Made by a program: the position numbers and the translations under genes
Notes under the pieces: model-generated
What the model was told of the DNA's origin: nothing
The model's input: the letters and a program-made list of their open reading frames with translations, nothing else
The model's database searches: none
Shown: positions 56,470 to 64,000 of the stretch, piece by piece
Layout of the letters: each line of letters begins with the position of its first letter
How positions within the stretch are numbered: position 1 is the stretch's first letter
Assembly (NCBI GenBank): GCA_964422615.1
Contig: CAYRBJ010000003.1
Location: forward strand, 66,674-130,673
Length of the DNA stretch: 64,000 nt
Source of the DNA: DATLWN01 sp964422615
GTDB lineage: Bacteria; Pseudomonadota; Zetaproteobacteria; Mariprofundales; Mariprofundaceae
Direction of reading: 5' to 3'

Positions 56470-56930
56470 CCTTTTCCAGCGGGTCTTGCCAGAGCCTTGA
56501 TCAGTTCATGCCGCGAAATCAAACCAACGACCGTACCCTTTTCCAGCACCGGCAGATGATGCACCTCCCGCTCGCTCATCAGGCTGGCGATGGAGGAAAG
56601 TTCGGCATCAGGTGCGATGGATTGCACGTCGCGGCTCATCAGATCACCGGCCTTCAGCGCCTGTAACCGCTCCAGTTCCCGTTCAAAACGGCCTTCTCCC
56701 AGGGGAATCACCATGTCCAGCAGGGCGATGGCCGTGGGCATGTGCAATTGCTGTTGCTGGTCGATCAGATCCTCTTCGGTGATCACGCCCATCAACCTTC
56801 GTTCCTCATCCACCACGAGCAGCCCCGTCAGGGCCTCGTCGGCAAACCGCTGGGCGATCTCGCGCAGCGGCGTTTCCACGTCGCAAAACGGTGGATTGGC
56901 ATTCATGATCTCACGGGCGGTCAGGCTCAT
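56466..56930 (-). CDS. CBS-domain pair protein
   Basis: 154 aa consisting of two CBS domains: LTAREIMNANPPFCDVET to LMGVITEEDLI and LKAGDLMSRDVQSIAPDA to VVGLISRHELI. Such stand-alone pairs bind adenine nucleotides and regulate partner proteins. It is translationally coupled to tsaE, but the partner is unknown. Confidence 0.88.
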   Translation of the reverse strand: MSLTAREIMNANPPFCDVETPLREIAQRFADEALTGLLVVDEERRLMGVITEEDLIDQQQQLHMPTAIALLDMVIPLGEGRFERELERLQALKAGDLMSRDVQSIAPDAELSSIASLMSEREVHHLPVLEKGTVVGLISRHELIKALARPAGKG

Positions 56931-56975
56931 TCGGGGTACCTCATCATGTCGTTCAGTTAAATGATAGCGTGGATA

Positions 56976-58835
<1,860 letters not shown>

Positions 58836-58966
58836 GGCGCCTCCAGAACATCATGACCAGTGCGAGCCTTGCACCGCCCTGTGTGGGCCGACACTATACC
58901 CGACAAATTCGGTCAGATATAGGGCATGCCACGAAGAGCGCCCCGCATCCGTTTCCAGGGAGCAGT

Positions 58967-59917
58967 ATGGTATCGTCACTGAGTTCAGAACAGCATGATG
59001 CACTTTCTCATAAATTCCTGCATGCTAGACGTGAGGATATCGTCGCACTGAAGGCATCGGGCGACAGGGTTCGCGACTATCTCCAGGGGCAACTGACCCA
59101 GGATCTGACTTTGCTTTCTCCTGAACGGGCCATCTATACCATGGTACTGACACCGCAGGGGAAAGCCGTCGGCGATCTCATCGTGGCCCAGGGCAGCGAT
59201 GATGAACTGATCCTTCTTACCTGGCGCAGCCGTGCACAGATCCTGGTCGAACGGCTTCGTCGTTTCTCCATCGGCTACACGATCCGCCTCGGCATCGTCG
59301 CCGATATGGCCGTACAGAGCGTCCAGGGTGCCCGCGCCAACGAGATGCTTGCTGCCGCTTCGCTGCCCGATCCGGGATCCGCATCGCTGAACACCGCCCT
59401 GAGTGACACCGGCATCCTGGTGCTGGCTCTGCCCGAGGCCGCCACCTGCGGCTACTGGCTCGTAGCCACGCACGAGAAGCTGGATGGACTGAACCTGGAT
59501 GCGGACAAGGCTGTGGACGAAGCTGTCATCCGTTGTGCGAGAATCCACCGCGGGCACCCGGTGTTCGGCATTGACTGGGACGAATCCATACATCCGCTGA
59601 ATGCGAATCTGGACGAATACCACGGGGTCAGTTTCGACAAGGGCTGCTATGTCGGCCAGGAGGTCACGAGCCGGATGCATTGGCGGGGCGGCATCAAATA
59701 CCGCCTGTATCGGCTGCGCCTTTCGGCATGCCCGGACAATGTACCCACACCCATCCTCACCACGGCAGCAATCGGCTCCATCAGCAGCGTCATGCAGGAC
59801 GCTGACGGCAGTGTCTGGGGCATCGGCCGCCTGCCGATTAGCGTGGCCGAGGAAGGGAATGCGCTGTATACGGAAAGTGGCATCCCCATTGAGCTCATCG
59901 AGCCCTGTCATGCCTGA
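58967..59917 (+). CDS. ygfZ: tRNA-modifying / Fe-S maintenance protein YgfZ
   Basis: 316-aa folate-binding GcvT-like protein with the YgfZ hallmark KGCYVGQEV near residue 226. Seen also are RDYLQGQLTQDL and LTPQGKAVGDL. ATG 58967 has AGGGAG just upstream; the frame is open further upstream but without similarity. It helps maintain certain Fe-S enzymes such as the radical-SAM MiaB. Its end overlaps the next gene by 8 nt. Confidence 0.91.
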   Translation: MVSSLSSEQHDALSHKFLHARREDIVALKASGDRVRDYLQGQLTQDLTLLSPERAIYTMVLTPQGKAVGDLIVAQGSDDELILLTWRSRAQILVERLRRFSIGYTIRLGIVADMAVQSVQGARANEMLAAASLPDPGSASLNTALSDTGILVLALPEAATCGYWLVATHEKLDGLNLDADKAVDEAVIRCARIHRGHPVFGIDWDESIHPLNANLDEYHGVSFDKGCYVGQEVTSRMHWRGGIKYRLYRLRLSACPDNVPTPILTTAAIGSISSVMQDADGSVWGIGRLPISVAEEGNALYTESGIPIELIEPCHA

Positions 59918-60185
59918 TACCTCGCTGTATATTTGGTACCATGCCGATCCGGACCTCGAGCCCGAGTTGCGCAACTGGATCGTTCAGGTCGGGGACGTTC
60001 TCGGATATGGCGGCAGCCTGTTTCGCCGGGACACCCCGGGGAAAACCACCTTCATGGAAGTCTACGAACATGTGACCCCGGAAGCAGCGGCACGGATCGA
60101 GAACCTGGCCGCCGGACAGTCCTGGATCACGAAGCTGCACAGCCCAAGGCGCTGTGAGGCCTTCATGCCGGTGCTTCACACCTGA
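59910..60185 (+). CDS. Small conserved hypothetical protein (DUF4936-like)
   Basis: 91 aa, starting MPDTSLYIWYHADPDLEPEL and containing GGSLFRRDTPGKTTFMEVYE. The pattern of an N-terminal Y-I-W-Y strand and central FMEVYE resembles a family of small ferredoxin-like-fold proteins often found after ygfZ in beta- and gammaproteobacteria (DUF4936). Translation is coupled to ygfZ. Function unknown. Confidence 0.65.
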   Translation: MPDTSLYIWYHADPDLEPELRNWIVQVGDVLGYGGSLFRRDTPGKTTFMEVYEHVTPEAAARIENLAAGQSWITKLHSPRRCEAFMPVLHT

Positions 60186-60252
60186 GGATCTTCCCGGCCC
60201 TACCGGCGTCGCTACGCTCGCATTTGATGCGAACAGGCCCTAGCCTGCGCCG

Positions 60253-61392
60253 ATGTCGACATCGAGACCGCATGCCCTGTCCCACGCCGTCGAAATGATC
60301 CGCCGCGCCTCCGTCACCCCCAATGATGGAGGCTGCCAGGATTACCTCGAGTCGGTCCTGTCCCCGCTGGGATTCGAGCGCTACCGTGTAGACGCCGGAG
60401 GGGTTACCAACAGTGTTTTCAGTCGCCCCGGCACCAGGCCGGGATGTTTGGCCTTTGCTGGTCATACCGATGTCGTGCCGACCGGCCCGCTGGATGCCTG
60501 GCCGCACCCTCCCTTCTCGGCCGTAGTCCATGGCGACATCCTGCACGGCCGGGGCGCCCAGGACATGAAGGGCAGCATCGCCTGCTGGCTGGCAGCGGTG
60601 GAAGAACTGCTGGCGGGCTCCGATCCCCTGCCGACGCTGCAACTGCTGATCACCTCGGATGAGGAAGGCGAATCCATCGACGGCACGATCCGCATCGTCG
60701 AGCATTTGCAGGATCGCGGGCAGCTGCCCGATGCTGCCATCGTCGGCGAGCCATCAAGCCTCAATCAAGTCGGAGACACCATCCGCCGCGGCCGGCGTGG
60801 GGTGGTACAGGGCAGCATCGAGTTCATCGGCAAGCAGGGCCATTCGGCTTACCCGGCCGATGCCGACAATGCCATCCATCGGGCCGTGGCTCCCCTCTCC
60901 CGTATCATCGCCATCGACTGGGGTAAGGCCATCGACGGCTTTCCCCCGACCTCCTGCCAGATCACCAACATCGAAGGCGGTACCGGGGCCATGAATGTGA
61001 TCCCCGGCCGCTGCCGTATCACACTCGACATCCGCTACAACCCCGGGACCGACTATCCGGGCATCTGCGCCCGTATCGCTGCTGCCTGTGAGGGTGTGGA
61101 AGCCACAATCGAGCTTCAGCACCAGTCCAACGCCTTCTCGACGCCGGACGGTCCCCTGCTTGACCATGTCTGCGAAAGCATCCATCGCATCACCGGCATC
61201 CATACCCGGCGCGATACCGGTGGTGGCACCTCGGACGGCCGCTTCCTGGCTGCTGCGGGTGTGCCGGTGGTCGAACTGGGGCTGACCAACGACACGATCC
61301 ACCAGGTCGGCGAGCTTGTATGCATCGACGAGTTGGACACCCTGACCCGCATCTATACGGACATCATCACGCATTTCGAGGTTCCGGCATGA
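60253..61392 (+). CDS. dapE: Succinyl-diaminopimelate desuccinylase
   Basis: 379-aa M20 zinc enzyme of the succinylase branch of lysine/DAP synthesis. AGHTDVVPTGPLDAWPHPPF, GRGAQDMKGSIA, SDEEGESIDGT, VGEPSS and GGGTSDGRF give the metal ligands and catalytic Glu. ATGA links it to queF. With dapF nearby it supplies meso-DAP for peptidoglycan. Confidence 0.96.
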   Translation: MSTSRPHALSHAVEMIRRASVTPNDGGCQDYLESVLSPLGFERYRVDAGGVTNSVFSRPGTRPGCLAFAGHTDVVPTGPLDAWPHPPFSAVVHGDILHGRGAQDMKGSIACWLAAVEELLAGSDPLPTLQLLITSDEEGESIDGTIRIVEHLQDRGQLPDAAIVGEPSSLNQVGDTIRRGRRGVVQGSIEFIGKQGHSAYPADADNAIHRAVAPLSRIIAIDWGKAIDGFPPTSCQITNIEGGTGAMNVIPGRCRITLDIRYNPGTDYPGICARIAAACEGVEATIELQHQSNAFSTPDGPLLDHVCESIHRITGIHTRRDTGGGTSDGRFLAAAGVPVVELGLTNDTIHQVGELVCIDELDTLTRIYTDIITHFEVPA

Positions 61393-61751
61393 GCACCAAG
61401 CCCAACAAGCAGATGGAAACCTTTCCCAATCCGAACCACGAACGGGATTACCACATCCGGATCAACACCCCGGAATTCACCTGCCTGTGCCCGAAGACCG
61501 GTCAACCGGATTTCGCCGAGATCCGGCTGGATTACGTGCCGGATCGGCTGTGCGTGGAGCTGAAATCGCTGAAGCTCTATTTCTGGAGCTTCCGGGACGA
61601 GGGACATTTCCACGAGCAGGTCACCAACCTGATCGCGGACGACCTGGTCCGCCTGCTCGACCCGCGTTATCTGAAGGTCGAGGCCGTGTTCAATGTGCGC
61701 GGCGGTATTTACACCACCGTCGCGGTCGAACATACGAAGAGCGGGGCATGA
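61389..61751 (+). CDS. queF: NADPH-dependent 7-cyano-7-deazaguanine reductase (short form)
   Basis: 120-aa type I QueF that reduces preQ0 to preQ1 for queuosine. The catalytic Cys is in FTCLCPKTGQPDFAEI, the Glu-rich substrate motif in CVELKSLKLYFWSFR, and FHEQVTN follows. It starts in the dapE stop and ends in the dapF start, both ATGA. It lies between dap genes although the pathway differs; queG is 8 kb away. Confidence 0.96.
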   Translation: MSTKPNKQMETFPNPNHERDYHIRINTPEFTCLCPKTGQPDFAEIRLDYVPDRLCVELKSLKLYFWSFRDEGHFHEQVTNLIADDLVRLLDPRYLKVEAVFNVRGGIYTTVAVEHTKSGA

Positions 61752-62455
61752 AGGCACGCTTCTCCAAGATGCAGGCCCAGGGAAACGACTTCGTCATCCT
61801 CGATGGCCGCCACCAGAAACTACCGGAACCGGAACCCGCGTGGCTGATCCGGCTGGCCGATCGCCGCATCGGCATCGGCTGCGATCAGGTACTGCTGCTG
61901 TTGCCGGATGCAGCGGCCGATGCGCGCATGCGCATTTTCAACGCGGACGGCGGCGAGGCCGGCAACTGCGGCAATGGGCTGCGCTGTGCCGGTGACCTCT
62001 TGATGCGCTCCCTCAACAAAGACAAGGTCAGCATCGCCCTCGCCGATCGCACGGTCACGGCCTCCCGCAGCGATGTCGGCATCCGCGTGGACATGGGCGC
62101 GGCCCACATCACCGGCGAAACACCGTCACACGTGGATGTGGACCTGGGCAACCCGCACCGGGTGTTCTTCGAGGCGGTCGAGGAATTTCCCGCCGACAGG
62201 AACATCGAGATCGTCACCGGCCGGGTCGGCCCGCATGCCTACATCGACATCATCGAACGCGGCGCCGGCCACACCCCGGCCTGCGGCAGCGGCGCCTGCG
62301 CCGTGGCCGCGGCCCTGTGGCAAGTCGAGGGCTCGACGGATCCGGTGACGGTGTGCATGCCGGGCGGCGACGTGACCGTCTCCGGCGATGCCGAACACCT
62401 GCTGCTCGAGGGCCCGGTGGCCCACGTCTTCGACGGCGACATCGAGCTCGCTTAG
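61748..62455 (+). CDS. dapF: Diaminopimelate epimerase (short form)
   Basis: 235-aa two-base epimerase. Both catalytic Cys are present: GEAGNCGNGLRC and HTPACGSGACA. The N-terminus MKARFSKMQAQGNDFVILDG is standard. At 235 aa it is about 40 shorter than E. coli DapF (274), mainly in the linker before and after the DLGNPHRVFF region. The start lies in the queF stop (ATGA); an open frame further upstream lies within queF. Confidence 0.94.
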   Translation: MKARFSKMQAQGNDFVILDGRHQKLPEPEPAWLIRLADRRIGIGCDQVLLLLPDAAADARMRIFNADGGEAGNCGNGLRCAGDLLMRSLNKDKVSIALADRTVTASRSDVGIRVDMGAAHITGETPSHVDVDLGNPHRVFFEAVEEFPADRNIEIVTGRVGPHAYIDIIERGAGHTPACGSGACAVAAALWQVEGSTDPVTVCMPGGDVTVSGDAEHLLLEGPVAHVFDGDIELA

Positions 62456-62470
62456 TCCAGCCTTACAGGC

Positions 62471-62854
62471 ATGTCCGACAAGGGTGTCCGTATCGACAAA
62501 TGGATCTGGGCCGCCCGCTTCTTCAAGACGCGAGGGCTGGCCACCGAGATGGTCAACGGCGGCCATGTGCAACTAAACGGCGAACGCGTGAAGCCATCCA
62601 GAACCGTGGCCTGCGGTGACGAACTGACCATCCTCCGCGAGCAGGAGAGCTTCGTGGTCACCGTCACCGCCCAGGCCGAGAAACGCGGCTCGGCCGCCGT
62701 GGCCCGAACCCTCTATGAGGAGCACGAGGCGAGCATCGCATCCCGCGAACAAGAGCGGCAGAAGCGGAAGCTCCACGCCGCCGCAGCCCCGAAGAAACGA
62801 CCGGACAAGAAGGCCCGACGTCAGATCATCCGCTTTGTCAGAAAGAAGGATTAA
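62471..62854 (+). CDS. hslR: S4-domain heat shock protein Hsp15
   Basis: 127-aa RNA-binding protein that rescues stalled 50S subunits. The N-terminal S4 domain reads VRIDKWIWAARFFKTRGLA and GGHVQLNGERVKPSRTV. The C-terminal tail is very basic (KKRPDKKARRQ), as in Hsp15. It begins 15 bp after dapF and ends the coherent GC-rich gene block. Confidence 0.9.
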   Translation: MSDKGVRIDKWIWAARFFKTRGLATEMVNGGHVQLNGERVKPSRTVACGDELTILREQESFVVTVTAQAEKRGSAAVARTLYEEHEASIASREQERQKRKLHAAAAPKKRPDKKARRQIIRFVRKKD

Positions 62855-62870
62855 AGGTGAGGTATTGAGT

Positions 62871-62899
62871 GTCTGCTTCCGACCAAAAGCGGACATTCG
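62871..62899. repeat. Dispersed repeat, copy 1
   Basis: GTCTGCTTCCGACCAAAAGC followed by GGACATTCG. The ends GTCTGCTT and AAGCGGAC can pair (one G-U), giving a hairpin. The segment CCAAAAGCGGACATTC (62883-62898) recurs exactly at 63259-63274. Confidence 0.75.
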
Positions 62900-62937
62900 A
62901 CTATATTTCACACTTTAGCTAAGCTCATGACCGGAAA

Positions 62938-63177
62938 ATGAAGGGGATAGGTATGTTTGGGATGGATTTCGGCGCAGCAATTTTGATAGCAATAATATTT
63001 TATCTGTCGCCATTTATAATAAATATCTTCTTGGCAAGGAGCAGAGGAAAAAGCGTTATTTTAATGTTTATTCTAACCATCATCTTTTCGTGGATCGTCA
63101 CCCTTATACTTGCGTTCATGCCAAAGGCCCAGAAAATAGAGAGCCGATCTGATCATTATCCGTCTAGATATTCGTGA
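62938..63177 (+). CDS. Small membrane protein resembling superinfection-immunity proteins
   Basis: 79 aa with two hydrophobic segments (FGAAILIAIIFYLSPFIINI and SVILMFILTIIFSWIVTLIL) around a basic FLARSRGKS loop, then a polar tail. The layout of two helices, a short RxRGK-type loop and a W in the second helix resembles the phage superinfection-immunity family (Imm_superinfect). Its codons are markedly AT-rich compared with neighbours, suggesting recent acquisition. ATG 62938 has no clear ribosome site. Confidence 0.55.
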   Translation: MKGIGMFGMDFGAAILIAIIFYLSPFIINIFLARSRGKSVILMFILTIIFSWIVTLILAFMPKAQKIESRSDHYPSRYS

Positions 63178-63206
63178 CCTATGACTACTGACCAGGGAAG
63201 TCACCT

Positions 63207-63229
63207 ATCGGCCACTTCCGGTCATTCGG
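63207..63229. repeat. Dispersed repeat, copy 2
   Basis: ATCGGCCACTTCCGGTCATT plus CGG. Aligns with copy 4 at 63969-63988 as TCGGCCA-YT-W-YCGGTCA-YTCG, and with the core of copies 1 and 3 more loosely. Confidence 0.6.
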
Positions 63230-63256
63230 AATTAAGTATTGTGTCCCCAGAATTGC

Positions 63257-63276
63257 GGCCAAAAGCGGACATTCAG
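63257..63276. repeat. Dispersed repeat, copy 3
   Basis: GGCCAAAAGCGGACATTCAG; 16 nt (63259-63274) are identical to copy 1. Together copies 2 and 3 occupy most of the 127-bp gap between the two small genes. Confidence 0.7.
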
Positions 63277-63304
63277 AACATAGTATTGCGCGCAATTTGT
63301 GAGT

Positions 63305-63577
63305 CTAATCGTCATCAGCAGGATTAAGGCTGGCCGTGAGCGCTTTGATGCGGCTCTGGATGTAGCTGACGATGGCGAGCGAGGCCACAGAGGCCAAGGT
63401 CAAGGCTATGATGGATGCACTGGTTTGGCCGTGGCCTTGTATATAGAGATGGATGGCATTGATGATCATGAACAAGCCCAGGAAGAATAGGATGTATTGC
63501 GTCTTCCTCATTTCACGGACTTTTGAGGCGATGTTGATGTCTTCGCCTGATGGGGTGTTCGGATCGGACTGAGTCAT
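63305..63577 (-). CDS. Small hypothetical membrane protein
   Basis: 90 aa starting MTQSDPNTPSGEDINIASKV, then two hydrophobic segments (YILFFLGLFMIINAIHLYI and ASIIALTLASVASLAIVSYI) and an acidic end (NPADDD). ATG 63577 has GGGAG 8 nt upstream on the minus strand. No family recognised. Its base composition is intermediate between the main block and the AT-rich gene next to it. Confidence 0.7.
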   Translation of the reverse strand: MTQSDPNTPSGEDINIASKVREMRKTQYILFFLGLFMIINAIHLYIQGHGQTSASIIALTLASVASLAIVSYIQSRIKALTASLNPADDD

Positions 63578-63718
63578 GCCAAGGCTCCCTCTAGTAGAAT
63601 ATGACCATAACACAAATCGCTTTGGTGCACGCCTATAGAACGGCAACCAGGTCTGGCCGGAAGCGCAATTGCTTTTTCCAATAGCCTGTCTATGTTGCTA
63701 TGCCCATAGGAGATTTTA

Positions 63719-63934
63719 ATGAAAAACGATGAAACCCCCGCCCAAACCGGCCTGTCAGATTCGGAAAAGATCGACAGGTTGATCGAACTGATCGACGGTA
63801 ATGGCGAAGAAGGTGGAATATTGAGCCTTGCCAACGAGCTGAAAGAGGATGGTTTTGATCAGGAAATCCTGCTGGATATCGTCACCGAAAGAAGCACCCC
63901 AGGTGTTTCACGAAAGCTAAGAGATATCCTTTAA
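63719..63934 (+). CDS. Small acidic hypothetical protein
   Basis: 71-aa soluble acidic protein (MKNDETPAQTGLSDSEKIDR to GVSRKLRDIL) predicted to be helical. AGGAG at 63708-63712 is well placed before ATG 63719. No family recognised. Lies in the repeat-bearing accessory patch at the window's end. Confidence 0.65.
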   Translation: MKNDETPAQTGLSDSEKIDRLIELIDGNGEEGGILSLANELKEDGFDQEILLDIVTERSTPGVSRKLRDIL

Positions 63935-63959
63935 CCTGAGATCCTGCATCTGGCCGAGC

Positions 63960-63988
63960 GGCTGCTTTCGGCCATTATCGGTCACTCG
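63960..63988. repeat. Dispersed repeat, copy 4
   Basis: GGCTGCTTTCGGCCATTATC followed by GGTCACTCG. It shares CTGCTT-Y-CG-x-CC with copy 1 and the TCGGCCA and CGGTCA blocks with copy 2, linking both halves of the family. Lies next to the window's end, so it may continue. Confidence 0.65.
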
Positions 63989-64000
63989 TTCGAATCTTGT

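Noticed and set aside
58836..58966. TPP riboswitch before thiC
   Set aside because: The conserved CTGAGA and the second pyrophosphate-sensing block are absent in the minus-strand sequence.

Overview
The window is about 64 kb of dense, GC-rich Gram-negative chromosome with short intergenic gaps and many 1-4 nt stop/start overlaps. Lipid A (lpxD, lpxA, lpxI, lpxB), the BAM outer-membrane machinery, type II fatty acid synthesis, type IV pilus retraction ATPases, TolC and the order recA-recX-alaS point to a proteobacterium. LpxI in place of LpxH in the lipid A cluster argues against a typical enteric gammaproteobacterium. My tentative placement is a deep-branching lineage such as Zetaproteobacteria, but this is inference from gene content and not a phylogeny. 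I see no rRNA, tRNA, CRISPR array, insertion sequence or complete prophage.

Region 1 (1-19.7 kb, + strand) is one long envelope supercluster: tsf end, pyrH, frr, uppS, cdsA, dxr, rseP, bamA, skp, lpxD, fabZ, lpxA, lpxI, lpxB, yceD, rpmF, plsX, fabH, fabD, fabG, acpP, fabF and a PlsC-like acyltransferase. It joins nucleotide and ribosome recycling functions to isoprenoid, phospholipid, lipid A and fatty acid synthesis and to outer membrane protein assembly. Region 2 (19.7-24.1 kb, - strand) holds three consecutive PilT-family ATPases (pilT, pilU and a third paralogue) and an ApbE lipoprotein.

Region 3 (24.2-39.2 kb, mostly +) carries erpA, an ABC-2 exporter, rlmE, thpR, recA, recX, alaS, apaH, a KefB-type antiporter behind a hairpin-rich leader, gloB (-), a CDF metal transporter, a 2-Cys peroxiredoxin with a clear terminator, and a duplicated M16 peptidase. 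Region 4 (39.2-46 kb, - strand) has a GAF-GGDEF diguanylate cyclase, an AT-rich gap with a 9-bp-arm inverted repeat, and a four-gene tolC-macA-macB(ATPase)-macB(permease) efflux operon.

Region 5 (46.1-50.1 kb) is the most unusual part: mazG, then an 847-residue GspE/PilB-like ATPase fused to a C-terminal response-regulator receiver domain and preceded by a 21-bp tandem repeat, facing a stand-alone cyclic-nucleotide-binding-fold protein. Region 6 (50-62.9 kb) is housekeeping: a coupled queG-gph-thiE-thiD operon (-), marC, a frameshifted GGEEF remnant, an APC permease, tsaE, a CBS protein, thiC, then ygfZ, a small conserved protein, dapE, queF, dapF and hslR. The last 1.1 kb is different: small AT-richer genes (one resembling superinfection-immunity membrane proteins) separated by at least four copies of a short dispersed repeat, which looks like an accessory patch.
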